Shown: positions 18,108-27,383, numbered from the stretch's first letter. The stretch: DNA of 64,000 nt from Pseudomonas denitrificans (nom. rej.) (GCF_008807415.1 NZ_CP043626.1:5866501-5930500), one strand, 5' to 3'. Notes: a model not told the origin generated them from the letters alone. A program made the numbers and translations.

Positions 18108-19457
18108 ATGAACCGCCCGATGCATCCCGACCTGCTCAGAGAAGTCCGCGCCTTCCGCCAGCAATACCCGGATATCCGCTACGTCGACCTGATCTGCCTG
18201 GACATTCCCGGCCACTTCTACGGCAAGCGCTACCCCGTGGACATGCTGGAAAAAGTCGCCGCCGGCAGCCCGCTGAAACTGCCGCAGAACTGCGTGCTGC
18301 TGGGCGTACAAGGTGGCCTGCACCCCATCGGCGACTACTGCTTCAACGACGGCGACCCGGATGCGCCGCGCCGCCTGATCCCCGGCTCGCTCAAGCCGGT
18401 GCGCTGGGAGAACCAGCCGCTGGGGCAGATGCTGATCAGCTCCGACGGCACCGAGGCGCCCATCGAATTCGAACCGCGCGAAGTGCTCGCCCGCGTCATG
18501 CAGCGCCTGGAGTCCAAGGGCATTCGTCCGGTGGTGGCCTTCGAGCTGGAGTTCTATCTGTTCGACAAGAAGCTCGACGCCGGCCTGCCGCAATACCCGC
18601 GCGACCCGCTGAGCGACGACGAGGACGACCAGCCGAACATGCACATCGAGCGTCTGTCGCGCTTCTCTGACGTGCTCCATGAAATCGTCGAAGCCTCCCG
18701 CGAGCAGGGCGTGGACGCCAACGTCATCACCGCGGAGATCGGTCCTGGCCAGTTCGAGATCAACTTCGCCCACTGCGACGACGGCCTGCACGCCGCCGAC
18801 CAGGCCGCGCTGTTCACCCGCGCCACCCGAGGCGTGGCGCTCAAGCACGGCTACCGCGCCAGCTTCATGAGCAAGCCTTACCTGCATGCACCGGGCAGCG
18901 GCATGCACGTGCACGTCAGCCTGTACGACCGCGACGGCAACAACCTGCTCGACCGCGACAACCAGCAGGCCCTGCGCCACGCCGTGGCCGGCTGCCTGGA
19001 ACTGCTGCCGCACTGCATGCCGATCTTCGCCGCCAACCACAACGCCTACCGTCGCTACGGTTCCCGCGTGAACGCGGCGAGCAAGGCCAGTTGGGGATTC
19101 GAGGACCGCGATGCGTGCATCCGCATTCCTGAATCCGACGGCAAGAACCTGCGTATCGAACACCGTCTGGCCGGCGCCGACGCCAACCCGTACCTGGTGC
19201 TTGCGGCGATCCTCACCGGCATGGAGCACGGCCTGGAGGCTCGCCAGGAGCCGATCCCGCCGCTGAACGAAGATCGCGCCAGCGGCATCGACTTCCCACG
19301 CGACATGCTCGGCGCCGTCGCCGAGATGGAAGAGCACCCGGTGGTGAAGGAAGGCCTGGGCAGCGAGTTCGTCTTCGTCTACTGCGAGAACAAGCGCCAC
19401 GACCACCTGGACTTCATGAACGAAGTCAGCGCGCGGGAGTACCGCTGGTTCCTCTGA
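18108..19457 (+). CDS. Gamma-glutamyl-polyamine synthetase (glutamine-synthetase family, PauA/PuuA-like)
   Basis: A 449-aa glutamine-synthetase fold enzyme that would join glutamate to a polyamine at ATP cost, the entry step of the gamma-glutamyl route. Signatures are FELEFYLFD (metal-binding Glu), EIGPGQFEINF, KPYLHAPGSGMHVHVSLYD (ATP/glutamate site) and RIEHRLAGADANPYLVLAAI. No adenylylation Tyr motif typical of GlnA is visible. ATG 18,108 replaces the longer open frame from 18,060. Placement after the oxidase and cupin regulator supports the polyamine role over ammonia assimilation. Confidence 0.87.
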   Translation: MNRPMHPDLLREVRAFRQQYPDIRYVDLICLDIPGHFYGKRYPVDMLEKVAAGSPLKLPQNCVLLGVQGGLHPIGDYCFNDGDPDAPRRLIPGSLKPVRWENQPLGQMLISSDGTEAPIEFEPREVLARVMQRLESKGIRPVVAFELEFYLFDKKLDAGLPQYPRDPLSDDEDDQPNMHIERLSRFSDVLHEIVEASREQGVDANVITAEIGPGQFEINFAHCDDGLHAADQAALFTRATRGVALKHGYRASFMSKPYLHAPGSGMHVHVSLYDRDGNNLLDRDNQQALRHAVAGCLELLPHCMPIFAANHNAYRRYGSRVNAASKASWGFEDRDACIRIPESDGKNLRIEHRLAGADANPYLVLAAILTGMEHGLEARQEPIPPLNEDRASGIDFPRDMLGAVAEMEEHPVVKEGLGSEFVFVYCENKRHDHLDFMNEVSAREYRWFL

Positions 19458-19487
19458 GAGCCCGAGGCCAACATTGATCTTCGGACT

Positions 19488-19670
19488 TTGTAGGAGCGAG
19501 CCGAGGTCCCCGGCGAACGCTGATCCCGGCGCCATGCCGAACGGCTCCCTCTCCCTCTGGGAGAGGGCTGGGGTGAGGGTGGCTCACGCACGGACTCCAC
19601 CTGTAGGAGCGTTCCATGGATGCGATCGCGGGCATGGCCCGCTCCTGCAGGGAGCACCAGATTCTCTGAA
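19488..19670. repeat. REP-type repeats and flanking GC hairpins
   Basis: Two GTAGGAGCG units (about 19,490 and 19,602) with intervening CTCTCCCTCTGGGAGAG and CGCGGGCATGGCCCGCTCCT dyads. They belong to the same repeat family as 14,128-14,292 and explain the lack of genes in this 270-bp gap. Confidence 0.72.
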
Positions 19671-19730
19671 CCCGCTCCGCTGCCCGGCGGTCCATTCCAT
19701 GCAAGAGGCAATCTCACAAGGAGCCACCGC

Positions 19731-19889
19731 ATGGACCTCATCCGCATCCTCATCGCCATCCTTCTGCCGCCGCTGGGCGTGTTCCTCCAGGTCGGTTTCG
19801 GCGGAGCGTTCTGGCTCAACATCCTGCTGACGCTGCTCGGCTACATCCCCGGCATCGTCCACGCCGTGTACATCATCGCCAAACGCTAA
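19731..19889 (+). CDS. Pmp3/YqaE (UPF0057) proteolipid
   Basis: A 52-aa hydrophobic peptide, [20 protein letters not shown] at the start, with two membrane helices separated by a short loop and ending [16 protein letters not shown]. This is the Pmp3 family signature ([18 protein letters not shown]). Such peptides affect membrane potential and stress tolerance. AAGGAG sits 8 nt upstream of the ATG. Convergent and overlapping by 4 nt with the chemoreceptor gene. Confidence 0.9.
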   Translation: MDLIRILIAILLPPLGVFLQVGFGGAFWLNILLTLLGYIPGIVHAVYIIAKR

Positions 19890-21454
19890 CCCGCCCGGCT
19901 GCCCTCCCAGAAATGCTCCGCCAGCATCCGCAGCTCCGCCGACAGTTCCGCCATGCGCGCGGCGCTGCGCTGGCAGGTGCCGACCTTCGCCGCGTTGCTG
20001 TCGGCCGAGCCGCGGATGGCGTGCAGGCTGCGCTGCACGTCTTCGCTGGCGGCGCCCTGTTCCTCGATGGCTTCGGCGATCTCCAGGCTCATCCGCTGGA
20101 TCGCCGAAACCTGCTCGCTGATGCGTTCCAGCGTTCCCGCCGCCTGGCCTGCCTGGGCCAGGCTGGCCACCGCCTGGTCGCAGCAACGCCATAGCGCACG
20201 CACCGAATCCTCGGCGCCCTGCTGAAGGTTGCCGACCAGCGACTGGATGTCCCGCGCGGAATGCTCCGTGCGCGAAGCCAGCGCGCGAACCTCGTCGGCG
20301 ACCACCGCGAAACCGCGTCCGCTTTCCCCGGCGCGCGCTGCCTCGATGGCGGCGTTCAGCGCCAGCAGGTTGGTCTGCCCGGCGACGTCGCGGATCACCT
20401 CGAGCATCCGCGAGATCGCCTCGCTGTGTTCCTTCTGTTGCTCCACTGCGGCACTGGCCGCGCGCACGCCGGCTTCCAGCGCAGCGAGTTGCCCGCGCGT
20501 GCCGTGCACATCCTGATGCCCTGACTGGGTGATGCGCTCGCTGCACTGCGCCGCCACCGCGCTGTGCTGCGCGTGACGGGCCACTTCCTGGACGCTCTGC
20601 GCCAACTGCTGCATGGCGCTGGCGACCTGTTCGGTCTCGCGCTGCTGCAACTGAGAAGCGGCGCTGCCGCCGGCCATGGCGTCGGCGAGCGCGGCGGAGT
20701 GCTCGGCCAGTTGCTGGGACGCATCGGCCATGCGCCCGACCACGGCGGCGGTCTCCGCCTCCAGCATCCGGAAAGCGAAATCCAGCTCGCCGAACTCGTC
20801 CGCACGGCCCGAATAGAGCTGCTGGCTCAGCGGGTTGTCGGCAATCTTCCGTGCGCGCCCGAGCAGCGCGCCCAGCGGTTGCAGGCGCAGTACCAGCCAA
20901 GTGCCTGATGCGCCCAGCGCCAACAGGAAGGCCAGTGCGGTCAGCTTGGGCAGCAGCAGCGCGAGAAGAGCGCCGCCGGCCTGCGCCAGCAACAGGCCGA
21001 GCAGCAACTGGAGCACCAGCGGCACGCGCGGGCGACGCAATGTCCTGCCCTGGCGCATGCGCGCATAAAGGCGCTCCGCCGCGTCGATCTGCTCGGCACC
21101 TGGACGGGTGCGCACCGACTGGTACTCCACGACCTTGCCGCCATGGCGGATCGGCGTGACGAAGGCGCTGACCCAATAGTGGTCGCCGTTCTTGCAGCGA
21201 TTCTTCACCAGCCCCATCCAGCTGCGCCCGGCCTGCAAGGTCTGCCAGAGGTGGGCGAAGGCGGCGGGTGGCATGTCCGGATGGCGCACGCGGTTGTGGT
21301 TGAAGCCCACCAGCTCCTCGGCCTCGAAGCCGCTGACCTGAATGAAGTCCGGGTTCACATGGGTGACCGCGCCCTTGAGGTCGGTAGTGGAGAGGATGTT
21401 GGCATTGACCGGCACGTCTACCTGGCGCCCGGTGACGGGCATGTTGAGCTTCAT
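19886..21454 (-). CDS. Aer-like PAS methyl-accepting chemotaxis protein
   Basis: A 522-aa chemoreceptor: N-terminal PAS domain ([37 protein letters not shown], residues about 18-120), a membrane hairpin ([20 protein letters not shown] to [14 protein letters not shown]), a HAMP-like stretch, and the conserved signalling tip ([36 protein letters not shown]). The PAS sequence is of the FAD-binding Aer type, so aerotaxis or redox taxis is expected. Its start overlaps the stop of the upstream globin-GGDEF-EAL gene by 4 nt (ATGA), so the two are co-translated. Confidence 0.9.
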   Translation of the reverse strand: MKLNMPVTGRQVDVPVNANILSTTDLKGAVTHVNPDFIQVSGFEAEELVGFNHNRVRHPDMPPAAFAHLWQTLQAGRSWMGLVKNRCKNGDHYWVSAFVTPIRHGGKVVEYQSVRTRPGAEQIDAAERLYARMRQGRTLRRPRVPLVLQLLLGLLLAQAGGALLALLLPKLTALAFLLALGASGTWLVLRLQPLGALLGRARKIADNPLSQQLYSGRADEFGELDFAFRMLEAETAAVVGRMADASQQLAEHSAALADAMAGGSAASQLQQRETEQVASAMQQLAQSVQEVARHAQHSAVAAQCSERITQSGHQDVHGTRGQLAALEAGVRAASAAVEQQKEHSEAISRMLEVIRDVAGQTNLLALNAAIEAARAGESGRGFAVVADEVRALASRTEHSARDIQSLVGNLQQGAEDSVRALWRCCDQAVASLAQAGQAAGTLERISEQVSAIQRMSLEIAEAIEEQGAASEDVQRSLHAIRGSADSNAAKVGTCQRSAARMAELSAELRMLAEHFWEGSRAG

Positions 21455-23631
21455 CGCTGGTGCTCCAGGCGGGTCTGGAAGAGTTGCTCCGGTGCCAGAG
21501 GCTTGCTGAACAGGAAGCCCTGGGCGTGGCGGCAGCCTTCGGCGCGCAGGAAGTCGAGGTGCTCCTGGCGCTCCACGCCTTCCGCCACCACTTCCAGGCC
21601 GAGGCTGTGGCCCAGGCCGATGATCGCCCGGCAGATGGCGCTGAGCTCCGGGTCGTCCGGCACGCGGGTGATGAAGCTGCGGTCGACCTTGAGAATGTGC
21701 AGCGGGTAGCGCTTGAGATAGCCCAGCGAGGAATAGCCGGTGCCGAAGTCGTCCAGCGCCAGGCGCACGCCCTCGGCGGCCAGTTCGCGCAGGCAGGCGA
21801 GGGTTTCCGCGCCGTCCTGCATCAGCAGGCTTTCAGTGATTTCCAGCACCAGGCTGCGCGGCGACAGGCCGCTCTCCGCGAGAATCTGCTGCACCCGCGC
21901 GGCGAATCCCGGTTGCTGCAGTTGCCGGCTCGACAGATTGACCGAGCAGTACAGGCTGCGATGCCCCTGGCTCTGCCACAGCGCCGTCTGCCGGCAAGCC
22001 TGGCGCAGCACCCAGTCGCCGACCGGGACGATCTCGCCGGATTCCTCCAGCGCCGGGATGAAGTCCAGCGGCGAGATCGACTGGCCGTTGTGCTTCCAGC
22101 GCAGCAGCACCTCCACCGCTTCCCAGTGCGGCGAGTCGCGGTCGAGGCGGACGATGGGCTGGTAGTGCAGGCTGAATTCCTCGCGGCGCAGTGCCTGGGC
22201 CAGCGCGCTTTCCAGGTCCAGCCGGCGCTGCGCCTCGGCCTGCAGCTCCAGGCTGAAGCGCGCGTACTGAGCCTTGCCGGCCTCCTTGGCGCGGTACAGC
22301 GCGAGGTCCGCGGCCTGCAGGGTGTCGATGGCCTGGCCGTCGGTCATCAGCCCGGTGATGCCGATGCTGGCGCTGACCACCAGTGTGCGGCCATCCACGT
22401 GCAGCGGCTGGCGCAGGCAGTCGAGCATGCGTTGCGCGACCTGCTCGGCGTCGACCAGGCTGGCCAGATCGTCCAGCAGCACGACGAACTCGTCGCCGCC
22501 GAAGCGCGCCAGGTGATCGCCCGGCCGCAGGCAGCGCAGCAGGCGCTGGGAGACTTCCACCAGGACGCGGTCACCGACGGCGTGGCCGAGGCTGTCGTTG
22601 ATCAGCTTGAAGCGGTCCAGGTCGATGAACAGCAGGCCGGACTCGCGCGCGCCGGGGCGGCGCTGGCGCATCAGGGCCTGCTGCAGCAGTTCGTCCAGGC
22701 GCAGGCGGTTGCCCAGGCCGGTGAGCGGGTCGTGCCGCGCCGCGTGGCTGAGCTGGTGCTCGCTGGCCTTGTGCTGGCTGATGTCGGTCTGCGAGCCGGC
22801 CATGCGCCCGTCGGTGACCACGCCGCGCGCCAGCACCCAGAGGTAATTGCCGTCGCGTTGGCGGATGCGGTACTCGTGGCTGAGCAGCGCGCTGCTGCCG
22901 CGCAGGTGCGTGTCGATGGCCTTGCGCAGGCCGGGCAGGTCGTCCGGGTGCACGCGGGCGAACCAGCTGGTGCTGCCTTCGCCGAGGTTGTCGCGGGTCA
23001 GGCCGAGCATGCGCGCCCAGCGCTCGGAGACGTAGAGGCGGTCGTTGCCCAGGTCCCAGTCCCAGATACCGTCGTTGGCGCCACGCAGGGCGCGGGCATA
23101 GCGCGCCTCGCTGTCCTCCAGCGCCTGGCGCTGGGCGGCACCGTAGGTGTCGATGGCCAGCGACATATCAAAGAACACCCGCTTGAGCAGGCTGGCGTAG
23201 GTCCTGGCTTCCGGGGCATCGCCCATCAGGTCGGCGAGCATCTGGTCCAGGTACAGACGATACGCACCCAGGTACCACTTCAGCTCAACGCCGACCTGCT
23301 GGTGCACCAGCCCGATGCGCAGGCGGTCGCGCACATAGTCGGCGTCCTGCGGGGCATCCCAGAGCTGGCGGTAGTACTCGAACTGGCTGCATTTCAGCCG
23401 CGCCAGCGTCGCCGGCTCGGCGAGGATCGCTCCCAGCGGCGGGTAGTGGCGCAGGTGGTCGTAGAGCTGCTCGATGAAGCGCTGGTGGCAGCCTTCCAGT
23501 TCGGCGGCGCGGCCATGGAGATGGCAGCCATCCTCCTCGCGCCACTCCAGGTAACTCAGGCGCTGATCGACTTCCATCGTCGACAGGCCGATGCGCTCGA
23601 GCACGCTCTCGAGCTTCGGTCCCAGGCCCAT
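21451..23631 (-). CDS. Globin-coupled PAS-GGDEF-EAL protein
   Basis: A 726-aa c-di-GMP enzyme. Residues 1-160 form a globin-sensor domain, with the proximal-His region [18 protein letters not shown]; then a PAS ([20 protein letters not shown]), a GGDEF with intact FGGDEF, and an EAL domain in which the name motif reads EVL ([10 protein letters not shown]) with [18 protein letters not shown] and ILKVDRSF retained. Heme binding and O2 response are expected from the globin; whether synthesis or hydrolysis dominates cannot be told. The start at 23,631 has AAGGAG 7 nt upstream; the longer frame to 23,772 is rejected. Coupled to the Aer-like gene: an oxygen-sensing pair. Confidence 0.88.
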   Translation of the reverse strand: MGLGPKLESVLERIGLSTMEVDQRLSYLEWREEDGCHLHGRAAELEGCHQRFIEQLYDHLRHYPPLGAILAEPATLARLKCSQFEYYRQLWDAPQDADYVRDRLRIGLVHQQVGVELKWYLGAYRLYLDQMLADLMGDAPEARTYASLLKRVFFDMSLAIDTYGAAQRQALEDSEARYARALRGANDGIWDWDLGNDRLYVSERWARMLGLTRDNLGEGSTSWFARVHPDDLPGLRKAIDTHLRGSSALLSHEYRIRQRDGNYLWVLARGVVTDGRMAGSQTDISQHKASEHQLSHAARHDPLTGLGNRLRLDELLQQALMRQRRPGARESGLLFIDLDRFKLINDSLGHAVGDRVLVEVSQRLLRCLRPGDHLARFGGDEFVVLLDDLASLVDAEQVAQRMLDCLRQPLHVDGRTLVVSASIGITGLMTDGQAIDTLQAADLALYRAKEAGKAQYARFSLELQAEAQRRLDLESALAQALRREEFSLHYQPIVRLDRDSPHWEAVEVLLRWKHNGQSISPLDFIPALEESGEIVPVGDWVLRQACRQTALWQSQGHRSLYCSVNLSSRQLQQPGFAARVQQILAESGLSPRSLVLEITESLLMQDGAETLACLRELAAEGVRLALDDFGTGYSSLGYLKRYPLHILKVDRSFITRVPDDPELSAICRAIIGLGHSLGLEVVAEGVERQEHLDFLRAEGCRHAQGFLFSKPLAPEQLFQTRLEHQR

Positions 23632-23797
23632 GTTCGGCTCCTTGCGGGTCTGCTGTTTTTGTCGGGCATGAAAAAAGCGCCGGCTCGTCGGCCAGTCGAA
23701 ATCGACGGCGACAAACTCGGCGCTTTGTCTTGCAGGCCCACAAGTCCTGCCCGGCAAAGCCAGCTTCCGCAACGGCGGAACGCGGGTGGTTTGTCTT

Positions 23798-24136
23798 TTA
23801 CACCAGGGGGCGGGGCCCCGACAACTCTTGCAGCGCGCCGCTCAGGCGCTGGCGCAATTCGCCCAGCTCGCGGGATCGGAAGGCATGGCGGCTGCGCTCC
23901 AGCACGCCGATGGCATCGGCCAGCAGCGCAGTGACCTTCCCGGTCTCGCCCAGCGGTGCGTCCTGGAACCAGCGGCACAGGGGCGCCTGCTGGCAGTCGC
24001 AGGGGCCTTCCATCACGCCGCAGCGCAGCTCATAGGCCGCCAGCAGGGCACGCACCTGACGGGCCAGCGCCGGGTCCTCGGACGCGACAAGCAATTGGAC
24101 GGGATGCCGGTGGAGAGTCATGAGGGGATCACTCAT
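23798..24136 (-). CDS. Hypothetical protein with C-x-C-x5-C cluster
   Basis: A 112-aa protein, mostly Leu/Arg-rich helices, with a cysteine cluster GPCDCQQAPLCRWF near the middle and a receiver-like beginning (VQLLVASEDPALARQVRALL). It has no membrane segment or signal. No strong ribosome site precedes either ATG (24,136 or 24,121). It lies just upstream of the globin-GGDEF-EAL gene on the same strand. Function unknown. Confidence 0.6.
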   Translation of the reverse strand: MSDPLMTLHRHPVQLLVASEDPALARQVRALLAAYELRCGVMEGPCDCQQAPLCRWFQDAPLGETGKVTALLADAIGVLERSRHAFRSRELGELRQRLSGALQELSGPRPLV

Positions 24137-24285
24137 ATCAGGGAGATGCCAATTTAATGGCTAATGGCTATCTGATATTGACCCCCGTCATAGGCTGAGG
24201 CGGCTTGCGCCAGGGAGTCGACGGTTGGTGTGAAGTGTCTCGCATTGCGCTGCCGGTAAATTGCCAGGAACGCGCGGTAAACGCG

Positions 24286-24360
24286 GGGCGGATAACCTGG
24301 GACAGATTATCCGCCAGACCCTTGGCGGCGGATAACGCTGACGTGTTATGCGCCCTACAG
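24286..24360. repeat. Intergenic GGATAAC-type repeat, copy 2 (inverted)
   Basis: GGGCGGATAACCTGGGACAG at the left and GACGTGTTATGCGCCCTAC at the right. Its reverse complement aligns with the 10,109-10,190 element. The rest of the 24,137-24,566 gap holds a further hairpin (GGTCCCCTCTCCCGCTTGCG, then GGAGAGGGCC) and a REP-like unit near 24,470; no gene is seen. Confidence 0.68.
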
Positions 24361-24566
24361 GCAGGGAGAGCAGGGAAAACGTACCGGCTGACACCGAGGT
24401 TACTTCTCGCTCCGAACGGTCCCCTCTCCCGCTTGCGGGAGAGGGCCAGGGTGAGGGGCCTTTGATCCTGTAGGTGCGGACTTGTCCGCGAAGCTCATTG
24501 GGTAGGGCGTGAAGCGATGGGTATCGCTTCGCTCCACGCCATCCTACGAAGTGCGCAGGAGTAGTA

Positions 24567-25052
24567 TCAGTGCAGCGAACGCACCTGGTTTTCCATGATG
24601 CGCACCGCGTCGGTCCAGCGCACCCAGACCTTACCCTGCCAGTCCATCACGCTGGTTGGCTGGCCCTCGATCTGCTCCATGCGTCGGCGCGGCAGGTGCG
24701 GGTTGTGCTGCTGCGCATCGCGCAGCGCCGGCAACACCTCGGTGCTGATCCACTGGCGAAGGCTGCGATTCTCCGGGTGATAGAAGTGCACTAGCAGCAG
24801 CGCATAGAGGCCGCTTTCACTGACCAGATAGAGCTTTTCTTCGCACCCGGCGAGGTGCTCATGACGAAGCTGGTCCGGATCGAGCTTACTGGTGACTCGT
24901 TCGCCCAGATGGCTGTTGGTCAGCTTGGCCAGATCGCGCAGGACGAACCACGCCTGGCGCTCGATGAGCAGCCCGCGCAGACGACGGTTGTAGCGTTGGA
25001 ACACAGTGGGAATCAGGCCTTCGTCGGCCGACATCGAATCGGAAAACTTCAT
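24567..25052 (-). CDS. Bro-N domain protein
   Basis: A 161-aa protein with a BRO N-terminal domain: FVLRDLAKLTNSHLGERV, then LYLVSESGLYALLLVHFYHP and SLRQWISTEVLPALRD, the standard order. Such domains are common in phage anti-repressors but stand-alone copies are frequent in Pseudomonas chromosomes. The start at 25,052 is set by GGAG 7 nt upstream of MKFSDSM; the longer frame to 25,139 lacks such a site. It is the last chromosomal gene before the island. Function unknown. Confidence 0.8.
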   Translation of the reverse strand: MKFSDSMSADEGLIPTVFQRYNRRLRGLLIERQAWFVLRDLAKLTNSHLGERVTSKLDPDQLRHEHLAGCEEKLYLVSESGLYALLLVHFYHPENRSLRQWISTEVLPALRDAQQHNPHLPRRRMEQIEGQPTSVMDWQGKVWVRWTDAVRIMENQVRSLH

Positions 25053-25430
25053 GCTGTCTCTCCATGTACGTCCAGAAGCCGCCGCCCGAACAACCACAGA
25101 GGGAGGCGGACCGTGCAAGGGTGGAATACCGAGACACACGAGAAGCTCGGCCGAGCCGAAGCCCGCCTTACACGGCCCGCCATGGACTGCCGGAAGACGT
25201 TGACCTCTTACAGCCTGCGTCTGCCGCCATGGCGTGTGTATGCAACTCGTATGTCTTCAGGATTCCACTCCTGGCCACGGCGAACCGTGGCAGGCGGAAC
25301 GCTACGCAGAGGCCTTGTAGGACAGCAACGCAGTTGCGGTGTAGGGGGATTCGCAAGTTGCTGCGATGGGTATTCGGCTCATGTGGTGAGCCGAATAGCG
25401 CGCCTAATCGGCTCACAGATGCCAGAAACG
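25053..25430. other. Gene-free stretch before the tRNA remnant
   Basis: About 380 bp without a credible gene. It contains the dyad GTGAGCCGA...TCGGCTCAC (about 25,386-25,414) just before the tRNA terminator. Confidence 0.5.
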
Positions 25431-25458
25431 AAAAAGCCGCGCATTCGCGCGGCTTTTT
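25431..25458 (-). terminator. Terminator of the original host tRNA-Ile2 gene
   Basis: Read on the minus strand, AAAAAGCCGCGCGAATGCGC followed by GGCTTTTT forms an 11-bp stem with T-run, directly downstream of the tRNA 3' end at 25,469. It is now separated from the tRNA promoter by the whole island. Confidence 0.85.
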
Positions 25459-25468
25459 GCTGAAAGGG

Positions 25469-25493
25469 TGGTGGGCCCACACGGACTTGAACC
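25469..25493 (-). pseudogene. 3' fragment of host tRNA-Ile2(CAU), severed by the island
   Basis: On the minus strand: GGTTCAAGTCCGTGTGGGCC then CACCA, that is the T-loop, the 3' side of the T-stem, the acceptor strand TGGGCCC, discriminator A and CCA. The 5' part of the same gene is at 61,760-61,816; joining the two over the shared GGTTC gives a complete 77-nt tRNA with CAU anticodon and a perfect acceptor match (GGGCCTA/TGGGCCC). The break falls in the T-stem/loop. Confidence 0.93.
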
Positions 25494-25504
25494 TTTATGT
25501 GGTA
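25489..25504. other. Left island junction (att site)
   Basis: Core GAACC (25,489-25,493) followed by T and TTATGTGGTA (25,495-25,504). The right junction has TACCACATAA (61,750-61,759) followed by GAACC (61,760-61,764): a 5-bp direct repeat of target with 10-bp inverted element ends. Confidence 0.88.
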
Positions 25505-25821
25505 TAGATTTACCGCAGATTTGAACTGTCCGTCCGGTTATCGATAACAGGAATCCCCAATAAACGGCCATTCCCTCAGCTGTGAACAGGATGGCGCAAA
25601 TTTTTTACAAATGCAACCTTGGTGTGACATTTATAGGTGAGGATTGCGGGATTCCATGGTTGCCTTGAGCACTCGCTTATCCGGATCATTGGACGTGAAC
25701 TTCCTGCCAGCCGCTCAACTCTCTCACTAGCGCGGACTGCGGTGCCAACGCCACAGGCGCCGATCCTGAAAGATGACGCAAAGAGGGCGGATAAGTGCGC
25801 AGTTTCAGGGCGCTGCAGCCC
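25505..25821. other. AT-rich left terminal segment of the island
   Basis: No gene is supportable. AT-rich runs near 25,595-25,640 (ATTTTTTACAAATG and neighbours) resemble the short AT-rich terminal region typical of such islands. No further copy of the TACCACA motif is seen beyond the junction itself. Confidence 0.5.
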
Positions 25822-25959
25822 TCAAGGTTCGTAACTGTCGGGATCTTCTAACTCAGCTAAGAAGATGAACGCATCACTGAACCTACCTTCGCGGATTTCC
25901 TCGTTGCCTAGCTCTAGGAGCTGCAACAGTGCTTGCACTTCCTGTTGATCTATATCCAA
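25822..25959 (-). CDS. 45-aa acidic small protein
   Basis: A short frame starting at TTG (25,957-25,959) with AGGTGG just upstream: LDIDQQEVQALLQLLELGNE, then EIREGRFSDAFIFLAEL and EDPDSYEP, stop at 25,822. It is strongly acidic and helix-forming, with the L-GN-E-I-x-EG-x-F pattern seen in small antitoxin-like or regulatory peptides. It is the last gene on the minus strand after the HTH gene at 26,060 and may be part of that transcript. Function unknown. Confidence 0.55.
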   Translation of the reverse strand: MDIDQQEVQALLQLLELGNEEIREGRFSDAFIFLAELEDPDSYEP

Positions 25960-26059
25960 AACGCCACCTCAATAGCCTATTCACACCCGGAGAACTGGCT
26001 GTGTGTCCGGTGGCGATCCTAGGTACGAAACCAGTTGGCTTCTCTTCACTTTGCTTTTC

Positions 26060-26386
26060 CTACGTGCGATTGCGGAGCTCTCTTTCTGCAGCTGACCAAC
26101 GCCAAGCTCGACGATCTTGCTTAATGATGCTCAGCTGCAGCCCGAATAGGCTCAGGATGCTTCCGAGCGTAATCAGATCGGGGGAGAGCTGATTACGCTC
26201 GAGCTTCCTGAGCGACATGACATCGAGCCTGCAAGCGATAGCGAACTCCTCTTGGCTCATCCCTGTCACCTTTTGGCGTAGCAGTCTGACCGTTGCACCG
26301 AAATCTACGGGTGCTCCAACTGAGAGCTTCGCAAGCAGGTCGTCATAGAATGCGCCTCGATCTTTCACTGTACGAAGCTTCCTCAT
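26060..26386 (-). CDS. XRE-family HTH protein
   Basis: A 108-aa protein with a Cro/C1-type HTH in the middle (FGATVRLLRQKVTGMSQEEF, then AIACRLDVMSLRKLERN, about residues 29-65) and a basic C-terminal tail (WRWSAAERELRNRT). The layout, a short N-terminal arm before the HTH, resembles antitoxin-type regulators. It starts 2 nt after the stop of the DUF6957-like gene, so the three genes 27,293-26,060 form one operon. Confidence 0.78.
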   Translation of the reverse strand: MRKLRTVKDRGAFYDDLLAKLSVGAPVDFGATVRLLRQKVTGMSQEEFAIACRLDVMSLRKLERNQLSPDLITLGSILSLFGLQLSIIKQDRRAWRWSAAERELRNRT

Positions 26387-26388
26387 CG

Positions 26389-26796
26389 CTAAATGAGGCT
26401 TCTGAGAGCTTCAGGCGTTGTGGTCTGACGCACCCCTTCGCCCAGGAGCACGTAAACGCTGTTAAACGTCATGAACGCTCCGCCCTCGTCGTATCGATGC
26501 AGGAGCGAGGTCTTAACCCAGGAGCCGGTGTCCCACCGACGCCTGCTGTCGTAAACAACGTTGTTCGCGTACACAACCACGGGCTGCAAAGCCCGCTTCT
26601 TCAGCCCGTCCCGGGCTTCATCAGAAACGTCGATATCCAGCCAACGCCACTCGCGCACTAGGCAGTACTCCATGTTCGAATAGCGTTCTCGAACCCACCG
26701 CATAGCCTCCTCATCGTTCAGTGGGCACCCGGTCATAAGCGTGCCATCGCCATAGATGATCGAAGCGACGGAAGAAACTCTGTCAGAGAGGCTCAT
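26389..26796 (-). CDS. DUF6957-like protein
   Basis: A 135-aa soluble protein with GDGTLMTGCPLNDEEAMRWV, YCLVREWRWLDIDV, VVVYANNVVYDSRRRWDTG and SLLHRYDEGGAFMTFNSVYV. I recognise the pattern as the DUF6957 family common in Pseudomonas accessory regions. No catalytic motif can be assigned. Its start overlaps the upstream gene's stop by 4 nt. Confidence 0.75.
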   Translation of the reverse strand: MSLSDRVSSVASIIYGDGTLMTGCPLNDEEAMRWVRERYSNMEYCLVREWRWLDIDVSDEARDGLKKRALQPVVVYANNVVYDSRRRWDTGSWVKTSLLHRYDEGGAFMTFNSVYVLLGEGVRQTTTPEALRSLI

Positions 26797-27293
26797 TTGC
26801 GAGTTTTCTTGCTGGGGATAGAGGAAAGGGGAGTCACAGACGCCGCCGAAGCGTTCTTCGCTTCGGTTAGGGAGTACATCGTTGTGCGCTGGGCGATCGC
26901 ATGGTCGAAGCGTTTGCTCTGAGGAGGGTCTACATAGACCCTGCCCTCTTCAGTCGTGTAGATGAAGATTTCGTCATCATCGCCACCCAGGGCGAGCTCA
27001 ACTTTTGTGAGCGGCTCCATCAGCCAGCGGCCACGCTGATTAACTTTCTCGGGAGTCACGATCTGTAGCTCTTGTACGAATAGCTCGTCACTGTCCCCCT
27101 CCAAGAGCTGAAGCAGCAGCTGCACTGTGTCAGGCATGAAAATCCTGCTGACCAGGTGCCCATCCACGCGAAATCGCATTGTGACGTGGAACCAACTCGT
27201 CTTTGCATCCCGCTCGACCATCGTCCAATAGCTGTGCTCGCTACTGAAAACCTTCATCAGCGGCACGCCCATGCTTTCGTGTGTCTTAAACAT
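26793..27293 (-). CDS. Hypothetical protein, first gene of a three-gene operon
   Basis: A 166-aa protein from MFKTHESMGVPLMKVF to a basic SIPSKKTRK tail, with alternating strands (FHVTMRFRVDGHLVSRIFMP) and an acidic patch (GGDDDEIFIYTTEEG). Start 27,293 has GGAAA 6 nt upstream; the longer frame to 27,356 is possible. Coupled by ATGA to the DUF6957-like gene. The gene is divergent from the HTH-MvaT fusion gene with 90 bp between starts, so that regulator may control it. Function unknown. Confidence 0.62.
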   Translation of the reverse strand: MFKTHESMGVPLMKVFSSEHSYWTMVERDAKTSWFHVTMRFRVDGHLVSRIFMPDTVQLLLQLLEGDSDELFVQELQIVTPEKVNQRGRWLMEPLTKVELALGGDDDEIFIYTTEEGRVYVDPPQSKRFDHAIAQRTTMYSLTEAKNASAASVTPLSSIPSKKTRK

Positions 27294-27383
27294 AGAATTT
27301 CCAGAGAATTTCAGCAGAAATACATTGTAGTGCAATGGCTCGCTTTCTGTCTTCATCCTCGCTTTTACAGGCGAGGCAGGTCG

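Noticed and set aside
21460..23934. 824-aa plus-strand frame opposite the GGDEF-EAL gene
   Set aside because: Antisense shadow of a GC-rich gene with no domains.
24420..24500. Attachment site or second island boundary near the Bro-N gene
   Set aside because: The hairpins and GTAGGTGCGG unit belong to dispersed REP-like repeats; the true boundary is the GAACC junction at 25,489.
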